The notes: generated by a model not told the origin, from the letters alone. 35,806 nt of DNA from Cellulomonas rhizosphaerae (GCF_003470205.1 NZ_QWKP01000197.1:1-35806); one strand, 5' to 3'. Numbered from the stretch's first letter, positions 1 to 12,014 are shown. Program-made: numbers and translations.

Positions 1-655
1 GCTCGGGCACAAGCAGGTGCGGCAGCACGGAGGTGTACCAGGAGCCCGGTCCGAGAACCACCCAGTCGGCGGCATCGACGGCGGCGACCGCCTCGCTGCA
101 CGCGGGCGGGTCCGCCGGCACGAGCCGGACTTGCTCGATGTGGTCCGTCGTCTGGGCGACCGACGTCTGCCCGCGCACCACGTCCGTCGAGCCGTCGGCC
201 CGCCTCACGTCTGCCTCGATCGACAGCGGCACGTCGGCCATCGGCAGCACGCGGCCGCGCGCACCCAGCAGTCGGCCTACCCAGTCCAGTCCCCCGACGG
301 GATCCCCGAGGAGCTCCCAGAGCGCCACGATGAGCAGGTTGCCCACCGCGTGCTGGTCGAGGTCGCCCGACGAGGAGAAGCGGTGCTGGAGCACGTCGCG
401 CCAGGTGCGGCCCCAGTCGGAGTCGTCGCACAGCGCGGCCAGCGCCATCCGCAGGTCGCCGGGCGGCAGGACGTCGAGCTCGTCACGCAGGCGGCCCGAC
501 GAGCCGCCGTCGTCGGCCACCGTGACGACCGCCGTGATCCGGTCGGTCATGAGGCGCAGCGCGGACAGGCTCGACGACAGGCCGTGGCCCCCGCCGAGCG
601 CGACGACCGCGGGACCGCCACCGCCCGCGCGCCCGTGGACCGGCGCGGCCCTCAT
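1..655 (-). CDS. yvcK: YvcK/CofD-family gluconeogenesis factor (partial, N-terminal 218 residues)
   Basis: The gene reads off the left edge of the window, so only its N-terminal 218 codons are present. The start ([14 protein letters not shown]) leads into VVALGGGHGLSSSLSALR, the glycine-rich nucleotide/phosphosugar-binding loop of the family. VTVADDGGSSGRLRDEL and VLPPGDLRMAL follow. Near the edge is VLGPGSWYTSVLPHLLVPE, matching the family GPGSxYTSVLP motif. Known family members (B. subtilis YvcK, mycobacterial CuvA) bind UDP-GlcNAc and influence cell-wall precursor supply. The ATG overlaps the rapZ stop as ATGA, so it is the third gene of a translationally coupled uvrC-rapZ-yvcK unit. In many actinobacteria whiA and gap-pgk-tpi follow, which would lie just outside. 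The start is confident because it is the overlap start and leaves a normal N-terminus. Confidence 0.93.
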   Translation of the reverse strand, partial: MRAAPVHGRAGGGGPAVVALGGGHGLSSSLSALRLMTDRITAVVTVADDGGSSGRLRDELDVLPPGDLRMALAALCDDSDWGRTWRDVLQHRFSSSGDLDQHAVGNLLIVALWELLGDPVGGLDWVGRLLGARGRVLPMADVPLSIEADVRRADGSTDVVRGQTSVAQTTDHIEQVRLVPADPPACSEAVAAVDAADWVVLGPGSWYTSVLPHLLVPE

Positions 656-1596
656 TCCTTGCCGAGGTCCCGCGCGGCGACCGTCACGCGATGGCCGGCG
701 TCGCGCAGCCGCGTCGCGATGGCCTCGCTGACCGCGACCGAACGGTGCTTGCCGCCCGTGCAGCCGACCGCGATGGTCACGTAGCGCTTCTCCTCGTTGA
801 GGTACCCCGCGAGCACGGGCTCGAGGGCGTCCACGTAGCGCTCGATGAACGTCACCGCGCCGGGCAGCCCGAGCACGTAGTCGCGCACGGGTGCGTCCCG
901 CCCGGTCAGGTGCCGCAGCTCGGTGATCCAGTACGGGTTGGCGAGGAACCGCATGTCGACCACGTGGTCGGCGTCGAGCGGGATGCCGTACTTGAAGCCG
1001 AACGAGACGACGTTGATCCGCAGGACGTCCTCGGTGTCGCCCGCGACCGCTGCGCGGACCTCACGCGCGAGGTCGTGGACGTTGAGCTCGGAGGTGTCGA
1101 TGACGGTGTCGGCCTGCTCGCGAATGTCCGACAGGACCGCGCGCTCCTCGGCGATGCCGTCGAGGATCCGGCCGTTGCCCTGCAGCGGGTGCGGGCGGCG
1201 GACCTGCTCGAAGCGCCGGACGAGCACCTCGTCCGACGCGTCGAGGAAGAGGATCGCGTACTCGAGGCCGGCCTCGCGCAGCCCGCCGAGCACCTGGGCC
1301 AGGTCGCGGAAGAAGCCGCGGCCGCGCACGTCGATGACGGCAGCGACCCGCTGGGCGCGCGTGTCGTGCGGGCCCGTGGTGAGCATGCCGACCAGGTGGG
1401 TGAGCATCTGGGCGGGCAGGTTGTCGACGACGTACCAGTCGAGGTCCTCGAGCACGGCGGCGGCCCGCGACCGACCCGCCCCGGACATGCCGGTGATGAT
1501 GAGCACCTGCGCGGGGTGCAGGCGCGGCGGCTCCGTCTCGGCGTCCAGCGCCGGGATGCCGTGCGGGACGGTGATCGGCGACGGCTCGTCAGTCAT
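652..1596 (-). CDS. rapZ: RapZ-family nucleotide-binding protein (YvcJ/UPF0042)
   Basis: This 314-residue protein has an N-terminal P-loop, GMSGAGRS, at about residues 35-42. The last P-loop basic residue is Arg rather than Lys, as I recall from actinobacterial homologues. The family signatures [22 protein letters not shown] and [22 protein letters not shown] follow. The C-terminal domain has the conserved [20 protein letters not shown] and the [15 protein letters not shown] loop. In E. coli RapZ presents the sRNA GlmZ to RNase E. That sRNA system is not known in actinobacteria, so the role here is less certain and probably lies in cell-envelope precursor control with YvcK. The ATG overlaps the uvrC stop (ATGA), and its own TGA overlaps the yvcK ATG. 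The residues before the P-loop are a short low-complexity leader typical of high-GC homologues. Confidence 0.93.
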   Translation of the reverse strand: MTDEPSPITVPHGIPALDAETEPPRLHPAQVLIITGMSGAGRSRAAAVLEDLDWYVVDNLPAQMLTHLVGMLTTGPHDTRAQRVAAVIDVRGRGFFRDLAQVLGGLREAGLEYAILFLDASDEVLVRRFEQVRRPHPLQGNGRILDGIAEERAVLSDIREQADTVIDTSELNVHDLAREVRAAVAGDTEDVLRINVVSFGFKYGIPLDADHVVDMRFLANPYWITELRHLTGRDAPVRDYVLGLPGAVTFIERYVDALEPVLAGYLNEEKRYVTIAVGCTGGKHRSVAVSEAIATRLRDAGHRVTVAARDLGKE

Positions 1597-3656
1597 GTGT
1601 CCAGCATGCCAGCCGTGGCAGCGGCGTCCGCCGACGCGTCGGGCGGGTGCGAGGAGTTCACCTGATCGACATCGGGCTGCGACTCGGGCGCCGCGGTCGG
1701 GCTGCCGGCCAGTGCCGCGACGACTGCGGCCGCCGTCCGCTCCCCCATGCCGGGCACCGTCGCGATCTCCTCGGCGCTCGCCTGCTTGAGCCGCTTGACC
1801 GAGCCGAAGTGGCGCAGCAGCGACGCCTGTCGCGCCGGACCCAGTCCGGGCACGTCGTCGAGCACGGACGCGGTCATGCCCTTGCTGCGCCGGTTGCGGT
1901 GCGCGTTGATCGCGAAGCGGTGCGCCTCGTCGCGCACGCGCTGCAGCAGGTACAGGCCCTCCGAGCTGCGCTGCAGGATCACCGGGTAGTCGTCGCCGGG
2001 GACCCAGACCTCCTCGAGCCGCTTGGCCAGCCCGCACAGCGCGACGTCGTCGATCCCGAGCTCGGCCAGCGCGGCCGCGGCCGCGGCGACCTGCGGCGGG
2101 CCGCCGTCGACCACGACGAGGTTGGGCGGGTACGCGAAGCGGGTCGGCTTGCCCGTGCGCTCGTCGATCGGGCCGGACCGGGGCCGGCCGTCGTCGTCCG
2201 TCCAGTCGTCCGCGCCGAGCTCGAGGTCGCGCGCCTCCGCGCGGTCGGTCAGGTAGCGGCGGAACCGGCGCGTGATGACCTCGTGCATCGCGGCCGTGTC
2301 GTCGCGCGCGCCCTGGCCCTCCGGGCCGCGGATGATGAACGAGCGGTACTCGCTCTTGCGGGCCAGCCCGTCCTCGAAGACGACCATCGACGCCGACTGG
2401 TAGGTCCCCTGGTTGTGCGAGACGTCGTAGCACTCGATCCGCAGCGGGGCCGAGGGAAGGTCGAGCGCCTCCTGGATCTCCTGCAGCGCCTGGCTCCGCG
2501 TGGTCAGGTCACCCGCGCGCCGCGTGCGGTGCAGCATGAGCGCGTGCTCGGCGTTCTTCAGCACGGTGGCGGCGAGCTCGCGCTTGTCGCCGCGCTGGGG
2601 CACGCGCACCTGGACGCGTGAGCCGCGCAGCCCCGAGAGCCAGTCCTGGACCTGCTCGACGTCGTGGGGCACCACGGGCACCAGCACCTCGCGCGGCACG
2701 TTGGCTCCCCCGCCGTCGGCCTCCGCGCCGTAGACCTGCTGCAGCAGGTGCTCGACGAGCTCGGCGTCGTCGAGGTCCTCGACCTTCTCCACGACCCAGC
2801 CGCGCTGGCCGCGGATGCGGCCGTCGCGGACGTGGAAGACCTGCACGGCGGCCTCGAGCTCGTCGCCGGACAGCGCGAAGATGTCGGCGTCCGTCCCGTC
2901 GGCCAGGACCACCGCGTTGCGCTCGGTCGCGCGCTCGAGCGTCGCGATGTCGTCCCGCAGCCGCGCCGCGCGCTCGTAGTCGAGCTCGGCGGCCGCCTCC
3001 TTCATGCGGGCGGTGAGCCGGCGGGTGAACCGGGCGGCGTCGCCCGCCATGAAGTCGCAGAAGTCCTGCGCGAGAGCCTGGTGGTCCTCGGGCGAGATCC
3101 GCCCGACGCACGGCGCCGAGCACTTGTCGATGTACCCCAGCAGGCACGGCCGACCCTGCTGGGCGGCGCGCTTGAAGACGCCCGACGAGCAGGTGCGCAC
3201 CGGGAAGACCCGCAGCAGCAGGTCGACCGTCTCGCGGATCGCCCACGCGTGCGCGTAGGGGCCGAAGTAGCGCGTGCCCTTGCGCTTGGCACCGCGCATG
3301 ACCTGCACGCGCGGGAACTGGTCCGCCATCGTCACCGCGAGGTACGGGTAGGACTTGTCGTCGCGGTACTTGACGTTGAACCGCGGGTCGAACTCCTTGA
3401 TCCAGGAATACTCCAGGGCCAGCGCCGCGACCTCGGTGGGCACCACGGTCCACTCCACCGCGGCCGCCGTGGTCACCATCGTGTAGGTCCGGGGGTGCAG
3501 GTTGGCCGGGTCCTGGAAGTAGCTGCTCAGGCGCTGGCGCAGGCTCTTGGCCTTGCCGACGTAGACCACCCGGCCGTGCTCGTCGCGGAAGCGGTACACG
3601 CCCGGCTCGTCGGGGATCTCGCCCGGCGCAGGGCGGTACGAGGACGGGTGAGCCAT
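1593..3656 (-). CDS. uvrC: Excinuclease ABC subunit UvrC
   Basis: A 687-residue nuclease of nucleotide excision repair that makes both incisions around a lesion. In order: an N-terminal GIY-YIG domain ([23 protein letters not shown] from about residue 19), a cysteine cluster (RTCSSGVF, then [18 protein letters not shown]), a UVR motif for UvrB contact (about 205-240), an RNase H-like endonuclease domain ([33 protein letters not shown]), and C-terminal helix-hairpin-helix motifs ([21 protein letters not shown]). The four cysteines match the positions proposed to bind an iron-sulfur cluster in E. coli UvrC. I chose ATG 3656 over an in-frame start at 3686 because the PafBC-type -10 TAGGCT ends 7 nt before it, while the longer start would lie upstream of the promoter. 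The gene heads the uvrC-rapZ-yvcK chain and is divergent from the OsmC-like gene. Confidence 0.96.
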   Translation of the reverse strand: MAHPSSYRPAPGEIPDEPGVYRFRDEHGRVVYVGKAKSLRQRLSSYFQDPANLHPRTYTMVTTAAAVEWTVVPTEVAALALEYSWIKEFDPRFNVKYRDDKSYPYLAVTMADQFPRVQVMRGAKRKGTRYFGPYAHAWAIRETVDLLLRVFPVRTCSSGVFKRAAQQGRPCLLGYIDKCSAPCVGRISPEDHQALAQDFCDFMAGDAARFTRRLTARMKEAAAELDYERAARLRDDIATLERATERNAVVLADGTDADIFALSGDELEAAVQVFHVRDGRIRGQRGWVVEKVEDLDDAELVEHLLQQVYGAEADGGGANVPREVLVPVVPHDVEQVQDWLSGLRGSRVQVRVPQRGDKRELAATVLKNAEHALMLHRTRRAGDLTTRSQALQEIQEALDLPSAPLRIECYDVSHNQGTYQSASMVVFEDGLARKSEYRSFIIRGPEGQGARDDTAAMHEVITRRFRRYLTDRAEARDLELGADDWTDDDGRPRSGPIDERTGKPTRFAYPPNLVVVDGGPPQVAAAAAALAELGIDDVALCGLAKRLEEVWVPGDDYPVILQRSSEGLYLLQRVRDEAHRFAINAHRNRRSKGMTASVLDDVPGLGPARQASLLRHFGSVKRLKQASAEEIATVPGMGERTAAAVVAALAGSPTAAPESQPDVDQVNSSHPPDASADAAATAGMLDT

Positions 3657-3663
3657 GCCGACG

Positions 3664-3686
3664 AGCCTAGTTCGCGCCACCGACAC
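3664..3686 (-). promoter_or_regulatory. PafBC/RecA-NDp-type promoter of uvrC
   Basis: Read on the minus strand: GTGTCGGTG, 8 nt, then TAGGCT. This matches the published actinobacterial DNA-damage promoter consensus tTGTCRgtg-N8-TAnnnT in every strongly conserved position. The -10 ends 7 nt before the uvrC ATG, so the transcript is predicted to be leaderless. PafBC is the known activator of such promoters in mycobacteria. Its genes are not in this window. Confidence 0.8.
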
Positions 3687-3697
3687 CGCCCGACGGC

Positions 3698-3703
3698 TAG
3701 CGT
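3698..3703 (+). promoter_or_regulatory. -10 hexamer of the OsmC-like gene (leaderless)
   Basis: TAGCGT, followed by exactly 6 nt and then the ATG at 3710. No Shine-Dalgarno sequence could fit, so transcription and translation are predicted to start at the same base. It lies back-to-back with the uvrC promoter. Confidence 0.6.
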
Positions 3704-3709
3704 GGGGCG

Positions 3710-4222
3710 ATGGGCCCCCTGCACACGTACTCCGCCGAACTCACCTGGACCGGAGCCGGCTCGCGCGGCACCGCCACCTACACGTCGTACAGCCGCGACC
3801 ACGAGGTGCGGATCGGCTCCAAGCCGCCCCTGCTGGGCTCGTCCGACCCGTCGTTCCGCGGCGACCCGGACCGGTTCAGCCCTGAGGAGCTGCTGGTCGC
3901 GGCGCTCTCGCAGTGCCACATGCTGTGGTTCCTGCACGTCGCCGCGACGGCGGGCGTGACCGTGCTCGGCTACGAGGACAGCGCCAAGGGCACCATGCGC
4001 GTCGAGGCGGCGGGGCACGGGCAGTTCACGGACGTCGTGCTGCGCCCGCGTGTCACCGTGGCGCACGGCGCTCTCGGGCCCGAGGGCGAGCCGCTGACGG
4101 ACGTCGACCTCGCGCACCTGCACCACAAGGCGCACGAGCACTGCTTCATCGCTCGGTCGGTGAACTTCCCCGTCCGGCACGAGCCGTCGCCGGTGCGGGT
4201 GGCGCAGGGGCTCGCCAGCTGA
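3710..4222 (+). CDS. OsmC family peroxiredoxin-like protein
   Basis: A 170-residue OsmC/Ohr-superfamily protein. The family uses two redox cysteines to reduce organic hydroperoxides. Visible here are the first cysteine in the helix [20 protein letters not shown] (about residue 68) and a second in [18 protein letters not shown] (about 147), at the canonical family positions. The N-terminal strand pattern [13 protein letters not shown] and the buried segment [18 protein letters not shown] are also typical. It starts at ATG 3710, 6 nt after a TAGCGT -10. Its last 77 bp overlap tail-to-tail with the downstream GNAT gene on the other strand. It could be an OsmC-type or a YhfA-type member; the sequence alone does not decide the substrate. 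Confidence 0.88.
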   Translation: MGPLHTYSAELTWTGAGSRGTATYTSYSRDHEVRIGSKPPLLGSSDPSFRGDPDRFSPEELLVAALSQCHMLWFLHVAATAGVTVLGYEDSAKGTMRVEAAGHGQFTDVVLRPRVTVAHGALGPEGEPLTDVDLAHLHHKAHEHCFIARSVNFPVRHEPSPVRVAQGLAS

Positions 4223-4918
4223 GCCAGCGCGGCTCGAGCACGTAGCCCAGGCGCAGGTTGGCGCGCAGCGAGCCCTCGTTGACGGCCGCTCCACCGGTGC
4301 CGAACACGCGGTGGCCCTGCGCCGCCAGGCTCAGGATCGACTCGGCCTTGACGGCGGTGGCCAGTCCCTGGTGGCGGGCGTCGGGGTGCGTGGCGGTGAA
4401 CTCGGTCTCGACCCGGTCCGGGTGCTCGCTGACGACCGTCACGGCGCTCAGCGGCGCGTCCGGGTCGGAGTCGTACCAGTCGTCGTCCCCCGGGGCGTCG
4501 GCGACGTCCGGGTCCCCGTCGCGGCGGAAGGCACCGAACGCAGACCAGCCGTCACGCAGTCGTCGCCCGAGGATCTCGGGGTCGGGCACGTCGTGACCCG
4601 TGGCGGGCGTCCACGGGTAGTCGTCGGCGCAGTCCGCGTCGAGGTCGGCGATGCGGGCTGCGTCCTGCGGCCCGAGCTGCTCGATCCGCCAGCCTGCTCG
4701 TGCCGCCTCGACGACCGCCTGCAGGCAGGGCCCCAGAGCGGCATCCTGCGCGTCGCCGTCCGGAGGCAGATGCAACCGTGCGCCCCACGACTCACCCACG
4801 ACGCTCCACCCCGCGGCCCGCAGGACCTCGGTCTCGGGGTCGTCCTCGCGCAGCACACGGATCTCGGGATCGACGGGCTCGGGCCCGAGGCTGTCCGGGT
4901 CGAACCGCTCGACGATGC

Positions 4919-4922
<4 letters not shown>
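4146..4922 (-). CDS. GNAT-family N-acetyltransferase, coupled to uvrA
   Basis: A 258-residue protein with a C-terminal GNAT fold. [26 protein letters not shown] is the strand-4 / acetyl-CoA pyrophosphate loop (HQGLAT fits Q/RxxGxG/A). [29 protein letters not shown] carries the NxxxxxxNxxLGY motif of the last helix and strand. The N-terminal half ([18 protein letters not shown]) is poorly conserved and may be a degenerate second GNAT lobe. The GTG start overlaps the uvrA stop (GTGA), implying translational coupling. The C-terminal tail, rich in Pro/Ala/Arg, is encoded in the 77 bp overlapping the OsmC-like gene and may be a read-through extension. The acceptor substrate is unknown. Confidence 0.82.
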
Positions 4923-7780
<2,858 letters not shown>

Positions 7781-7787
7781 GCCTGCG

Positions 7788-7810
7788 AGTGTACGTTCCA
7801 CCACCGACAT
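7788..7810 (-). promoter_or_regulatory. PafBC/RecA-NDp-type promoter of uvrA
   Basis: On the minus strand: ATGTCGGTG, 8 nt, TACACT. It matches tTGTCRgtg-N8-TAnnnT apart from the weakly conserved first base. The -10 ends 7 nt before GTG 7780, predicting a leaderless mRNA, and this sets the start codon. The LexA-type box at 7811-7826 abuts its upstream edge, so SOS and PafBC control would converge here. Confidence 0.82.
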
Positions 7811-7826
7811 TCGCACAGCTGTTCGA
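7811..7826 (-). promoter_or_regulatory. LexA (SOS) box upstream of uvrA
   Basis: On the minus strand TCGAACAGCTGTGCGA, compared with the actinobacterial SOS consensus TCGAAC-N4-GTTCGA: 11 of 12 defined positions match. It lies directly upstream of the -35-like part of the uvrA promoter, 31-46 bp before the start codon. uvrA is a classical SOS gene. The same box could also affect the divergent GH15 gene, whose ATG is 64 bp away. Confidence 0.75.
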
Positions 7827-7889
7827 CGTGGGCGAACGTCGAGCGCGTCGGCGTGCCCCGGCGCGGTCGTCGGGCGATGCTGGACCACC

Positions 7890-9710
7890 ATGACTGAGCC
7901 GACGACGACTCCCCGCCCCGACCCCGTGCCGATCGCCGACTACGCCGTGCTCGGCGACGGGCGGACCGCGGCACTCGTCTCGCTGCGCGGCTCGGTGGAC
8001 TGGCTCTGCCTGCCGGGATTCGACTCCGCGGCCTGCTTCTCCGCGCTGCTCGGCACGCCCGAGCACGGCCGCTGGCTCCTCACGGTCCCCGACGCCGAGC
8101 AGGTCACCCGCGAGTACCTGGGCGACTCGTTCGTGCTCGAGACGACCTACCGATCCCCCACCGGCGCCGCGCTCGTGCGCGAGGCGATGCCCCTGGGCGA
8201 CGGTCGCGCCGACCTCGTGCGCCGCATCGAGTGCACCGAGGGCGAGGTCACGGTCTGCCACGAGTGGACCGTCCGGCTCGGCTACGGCGACATCGAGCCC
8301 TGGGTCACGCACCTCACGGACGACGACGGCAACGAGGCGCTGCGCGCGATCGCCGGGCCCGACGCGCTGCTGCTGCGCGGCGACCGTCTTCCGCACCCGA
8401 GCGACCACCACCACGAGGACGAGTTCACGCTCCGGGCCGGCGAGTCGGTGGAGCTGGCACTGACGTGGATCCCGTCCTGGTCGGCGATCCCCGAGCGGCT
8501 CACGGTGCCCGACCGGCTGGACGCCACGCGCATCGCGTGGGGCCTGTGGGCCCGGTCGAGCGACTACGAGGGTTCCTACCGCGAGGCCGTCGTCCGCTCC
8601 CTGCTCGTCCTGCGCCTGCTCACCGACAACGAGACGGGCGGCATCGTCGCGGCCCCGACGACGTCGCTCCCCGAGGAGTTCGGCGGCAGCCGGAACTGGG
8701 ACTACCGCTACTGCTGGCTCCGCGACGCGGCGATGACGCTGGAGGCGCTGCTCGAGCACGGCTACCGCGACGAGGCCACGGAGTGGCGCGACTGGCTGCT
8801 CCGTGCCGTCGCGGGCGACCCGGCGGACCTGCAGATCATGTACCGCGTGGACGGCGGCCGCGACCTGCCCGAGCGCGAGCTGCCGCACCTGCCCGGCTAC
8901 GCCGGATCGCGGCCGGTGCGCATCGGGAACGCCGCGGTGGGTCAGGTGCAGAACGACGTGCTCGGCGAGGTGATGTGCGCGCTCGCCGCCGCGCGCGACG
9001 CCGGCCTGCCCGACTCGACCGACTCCTGGTCCCTGCAGCGCCACCTGGTCACCGACCTCATCGGCCACTGGCGCGAGCCCGACCGCGGCATCTGGGAGGT
9101 CCGCGGCGACCCGCAGCACTTCACGCACTCGAAGGTCATGGCGTGGGCGGCCCTGGACCGCGCCGTGCGCGCCGTCGAGGACCACGGGCTCGACGGCCCC
9201 GTCGACGAGTGGCGGCGCGAGCGCGACGCCGTGCACGCCGACGTGCTCGCGCACGCGTGGGACGACGAGCGCGGGACGTTCGTGCAGGCGTACGGCGCGA
9301 CGCACGTCGACGCGGCCCTCCTCGCGATGGCCTTCGTCGGTTTCCTCCCGCCGGACGACCCGCGGCTGCGCTCGACGATCGCCGCCATCCGCGCAGACCT
9401 CGAGATCGCCCCCGGTCTGCTGCGCCGCTACCCGACCGACCAGACCGACGACGGAGTCGGCGGCGACGAGCACGCCTTCCTCGCGTGCTCGTTCTGGCTG
9501 GCCGACGCCCTGGCCCGCACGGGCGACGCCGACGGAGCCGAGAAGGTGCTCGACGTCCTGGTCGGCCTGGTCAACGACGTGGGCCTGCTCGCCGAGCAGT
9601 ACGACCCCGCGGGCGGCCGCATGGCCGGCAACATGCCGCAGGCCCTCTCGCACCTCGCGCTCGTGCGCGCGGTGCACAGCCACGACCTCGCACGACAGGA
9701 GCAGGCATGA
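7890..9710 (+). CDS. Glycoside hydrolase family 15 protein (glucoamylase/trehalase-like)
   Basis: A 606-residue cytoplasmic enzyme with no signal peptide. The N-terminal beta-sandwich begins [21 protein letters not shown] and [21 protein letters not shown]. The (alpha/alpha)6 barrel carries [23 protein letters not shown], the family hallmark and probable general-acid region. Near the C-terminus [23 protein letters not shown] holds a conserved Glu (about residue 525), a candidate catalytic base. In mycobacteria this GH15 type is a trehalase; in other bacteria related proteins are glucoamylase or glucodextranase. Trehalase is a reasonable guess but not proven. The ATG at 7890 starts [19 protein letters not shown] weak -10 (GATGCT, 8 nt before the ATG) suggests a very short leader. 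It is coupled by an ATGA overlap to the downstream metallo-beta-lactamase-fold gene. Confidence 0.9.
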   Translation: MTEPTTTPRPDPVPIADYAVLGDGRTAALVSLRGSVDWLCLPGFDSAACFSALLGTPEHGRWLLTVPDAEQVTREYLGDSFVLETTYRSPTGAALVREAMPLGDGRADLVRRIECTEGEVTVCHEWTVRLGYGDIEPWVTHLTDDDGNEALRAIAGPDALLLRGDRLPHPSDHHHEDEFTLRAGESVELALTWIPSWSAIPERLTVPDRLDATRIAWGLWARSSDYEGSYREAVVRSLLVLRLLTDNETGGIVAAPTTSLPEEFGGSRNWDYRYCWLRDAAMTLEALLEHGYRDEATEWRDWLLRAVAGDPADLQIMYRVDGGRDLPERELPHLPGYAGSRPVRIGNAAVGQVQNDVLGEVMCALAAARDAGLPDSTDSWSLQRHLVTDLIGHWREPDRGIWEVRGDPQHFTHSKVMAWAALDRAVRAVEDHGLDGPVDEWRRERDAVHADVLAHAWDDERGTFVQAYGATHVDAALLAMAFVGFLPPDDPRLRSTIAAIRADLEIAPGLLRRYPTDQTDDGVGGDEHAFLACSFWLADALARTGDADGAEKVLDVLVGLVNDVGLLAEQYDPAGGRMAGNMPQALSHLALVRAVHSHDLARQEQA

Positions 9711-10387
9711 CGTACGACGGCGTGGTCGAGGCCGGTGGGCCGAGCAGCGTCCGGGTTCTCGACGAGGTGGAGATCCGCAAGCTCTCCGTCGGCCCGATGG
9801 ACAACAACGCCTACCTGCTCACGTGCCGGCAGTCGGGCGCCCAGCTCCTGGTCGACGCCGCCGACGAGCCCGAGCGGCTGCTCGAGCTCGTGCGCGAGGG
9901 CTCGGGCTCGGCGCGTCTCGACACCGTGGTCACGACGCACCGGCACGCCGACCACCTGCGCGCGCTGCGGTCCGTCGTGGCCGTCACGGGGGCGTCGGTC
10001 GCGGCGGGGGCCGACGACGCAGACGCGATCAGTACCTCCGCCGACGTGCCGGTCAGCACGCGCCTGCAGCACGGTGACACGCTCGTCGTCGGGCACGTGA
10101 CGCTCGAGGTGATCGCCCTGCGCGGCCACACGCCAGGCTCAGTCGCACTCGTCTACCGCGAGCCGTCGGGGCGCGCGCACGTCTTCACGGGCGACTCGCT
10201 CTTCCCCGGCGGCGTCGGCGCGACCCGGGGTGACTCGGCCGCGTTCGAGCAGCTGATCACGGACGTCACCGAGCGCCTCTTCGCACCCCTGCCCGACGAC
10301 ACGTGGATCTATCCCGGGCACGGCCGCGACACGACGCTGGGGGCGGAGCGGCCCTCGCTCGACGAGTGGCGGGCCCGGGGCTGGTAG
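9707..10387 (+). CDS. Metallo-beta-lactamase fold hydrolase (glyoxalase II-like)
   Basis: A 226-residue MBL-fold enzyme. The metal motif THRHADH gives H78, H80, D82 and H83. The third-ligand region is LRGHTPGSVALVY, the bridging aspartate lies in FTGDSLFPGGVG, and the last histidine in YPGHGRDTTLGAERP. The DNNAYLL strand near residue 32 is typical of the glyoxalase II / persulfide-dioxygenase branch. The family hydrolyses thioesters or related substrates in the cytoplasm; the real substrate is not evident. The ATG overlaps the GH15 stop (ATGA) and is preceded by AGGAG at 9697-9701, five bases upstream, so it is translated from the same mRNA. There is no evident biochemical link to GH15. Confidence 0.88.
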   Translation: MTYDGVVEAGGPSSVRVLDEVEIRKLSVGPMDNNAYLLTCRQSGAQLLVDAADEPERLLELVREGSGSARLDTVVTTHRHADHLRALRSVVAVTGASVAAGADDADAISTSADVPVSTRLQHGDTLVVGHVTLEVIALRGHTPGSVALVYREPSGRAHVFTGDSLFPGGVGATRGDSAAFEQLITDVTERLFAPLPDDTWIYPGHGRDTTLGAERPSLDEWRARGW

Positions 10388-10391
10388 GCGC

Positions 10392-10397
10392 TAGGTT
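10392..10397 (+). promoter_or_regulatory. -10 hexamer of the 397-residue hypothetical gene (leaderless)
   Basis: TAGGTT, followed by 6 nt and the ATG at 10404. It sits just after the MBL-fold gene stop, so the hypothetical gene has its own promoter. No Shine-Dalgarno sequence is present. Confidence 0.6.
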
Positions 10398-10403
10398 CAC
10401 CGG

Positions 10404-11597
10404 ATGCTCCTCGTCCGCCGCCCCCACGCCGAGGTCGTGGCGTCGGCCCGCGAGGGGGCGCTGGACCTCCTCGTCGGCCCGACGGACAGCAACGGGTGGA
10501 CCGCGGTGCATGCCGGTCGCTGGGAACTCTCGTTGAGCGATGTCAAAGGACCGGCAATCCTCCTCGGCGACGACGACGATCCGGTCCGCCTCGCCGTACG
10601 CCGCTCGGACCTCGAACCCGAGGTTCATGTGCCGTGGGACGCTCAGGTCGCGGACGGATCACTCGCCATGCTGCTGGCTGAGATGTTCGATGCGCCTGAG
10701 GCCGCGCCTCGGCTCGCCACCTGGCTCGGCGAGAATCATCTCGACGACATCCACGCCGCATCCGAGCTCGGAAGGATCGTCTCCCTCCCTGATCTCCAGG
10801 AGCTCGAACCGACCGGTGTCGTTCTGGTCTTCCGCGGCGACCCGGTCACCACTCACCTCGCGGTCCGCGCCACGGGGCCGGCGTGGGTCGCGGGGGCTGG
10901 TGACGCCTGGCAGGTGCTGCGCGCCGAGTCCCCCTCCAGCCTGGAGTGGGAGCTCCGGTCAGCGCTGCGGCCGGACGACATCCTCGTCACGGTCACGCGA
11001 TGGGGATCCGAGGTCGCCGTCGAGGTCGTGTCGTACACGTCCGTCGCCCGCGTGAGATGGCATGCCCAGTGGGAGCGCTCGCTGGCCGATCCCGTGCATG
11101 ACGGCGAGACCGTTCTCCGAGCACTCGGATCGAGCGCCGTCCGTACGACCGAGCTCGCTGTCGCCGACGACCCACTCGCGGCACTGGTCCAGGCGCTCGA
11201 TCTCCCCACGAGCCTGCTCGAGGTCGGGCCCGTCGACGCAGGTGCGCCGCAACCGCGAGCCACGGGGCTCAGCCGGCTCATCGTGATGCTGCGGATCGAG
11301 TGGCGGAGGGCGGCGCGCCAGGACCGGGCCGAGCGGATCACGCTCCACCACGCCCAGCGGGCGTTCGCGGTGCGGGCAGTCTGCTCGGTGATCGCCGTGT
11401 CGGCGGTCGTGGCTGCTCTCCTCGTCGTCACGACTGACGGCGCCGCCGTCGGGTGGGAGCCCTTGTCCACCTACCGCCGGGTCGTCCTGATCGTGGGCGC
11501 GGTGGGCTGGGCGACGTGGTCGATCGGCCTCACGTACGCAGCGTGGCGGGCGGGTCGACGCCTGGTCACGGCGCTGCGGCTGCACCGCACGGCGTAG
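10404..11597 (+). CDS. Hypothetical protein with two C-terminal transmembrane helices
   Basis: I do not recognise this 397-residue protein. The first ~300 residues look soluble, with alternating short strands (LVGPTDSNGWTAVHAGRWELSL, GVVLVFRGDPVTTHLAVRATG). The C-terminus has two hydrophobic segments: about residues 322-345 (AVRAVCSVIAVSAVVAALLVVTT, slightly clipped here) and about 360-382 (VVLIVGAVGWATWSIGLTYAA). It ends in a basic tail (RAGRRLVTALRLHRTA). It is probably anchored in the membrane with a large cytoplasmic domain. Third codon positions look less uniformly G/C than in neighbouring core genes, hinting at accessory origin. The start at 10404 is fixed by TAGGTT 6 nt upstream. It converges with the Mrr-like gene, leaving 6 bp between stops. 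Confidence 0.75.
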   Translation: MLLVRRPHAEVVASAREGALDLLVGPTDSNGWTAVHAGRWELSLSDVKGPAILLGDDDDPVRLAVRRSDLEPEVHVPWDAQVADGSLAMLLAEMFDAPEAAPRLATWLGENHLDDIHAASELGRIVSLPDLQELEPTGVVLVFRGDPVTTHLAVRATGPAWVAGAGDAWQVLRAESPSSLEWELRSALRPDDILVTVTRWGSEVAVEVVSYTSVARVRWHAQWERSLADPVHDGETVLRALGSSAVRTTELAVADDPLAALVQALDLPTSLLEVGPVDAGAPQPRATGLSRLIVMLRIEWRRAARQDRAERITLHHAQRAFAVRAVCSVIAVSAVVAALLVVTTDGAAVGWEPLSTYRRVVLIVGAVGWATWSIGLTYAAWRAGRRLVTALRLHRTA

Positions 11598-11603
11598 CGC
11601 CCG

Positions 11604-12014
11604 TCAGCTCCGCCGCTTCCACCAGCGGGACCTGTCGGCCGGTGGCGTGACCACGGTCGTCTGCCCGGCCCGCCTCGCGCTCATGCGGTGCGCCGCCGGG
11701 GACTGCGCCGCGACCCGACCGGCGGGGTCGAGGGTGAACAGCGCGACGTCCATGTGCTGGCCGTACTGCATCGATTGCGCCGAGAAACCGCCGGCCGCGA
11801 AGACGAACAGCTGCACGAACGTCTCGTAGCCCCGCTGGCCGACGAGCCACTGGAGGTCGGATCGCTGCACCGTGGCAGTGCTCGGGGACACCAGGACGAG
11901 GGCCCGTGTCGCCCGGACCGCGTCATCAGCGACGTGGGCGTCCGGGTATCCCATTGCTCGCATCGCAGCGGCCACCGCGTGCGCCTGCGCCACGCTCGCC
12001 GGATCCGCTGCCAT
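11604..12014 (-). CDS. Mrr-like restriction-endonuclease-fold protein, probably catalytically degenerate
   Basis: A 136-residue protein. The middle and C-terminus resemble the Mrr_cat / PD-(D/E)xK fold: VQRSDLQWLVGQRGYE (helix after the active-site strand), LFVFAAGGFSAQSMQYGQ, then VALFTLDPAGRVAAQSPAA. In active relatives the strand before this helix carries (Q/E)xK. Here it reads ALVLVSPSTATVQR, without that motif, so cleavage activity is doubtful. The protein is also shorter than complete Mrr-domain enzymes. The ATG at 12014 follows a TACGGT -10 by 7 nt (predicted leaderless). It is divergent from the zinc-ribbon gene. The fold call is by pattern only; a short unrelated hypothetical protein is the alternative. 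Confidence 0.6.
   Translation of the reverse strand: MAADPASVAQAHAVAAAMRAMGYPDAHVADDAVRATRALVLVSPSTATVQRSDLQWLVGQRGYETFVQLFVFAAGGFSAQSMQYGQHMDVALFTLDPAGRVAAQSPAAHRMSARRAGQTTVVTPPADRSRWWKRRS

Noticed and set aside
7781..7891. Upstream in-frame starts for uvrA (ATG 7810 and ATG 7891)
   Set aside because: They would place the start codon within or upstream of the PafBC-type promoter and LexA box, and the extra residues do not match the UvrA N-terminus.
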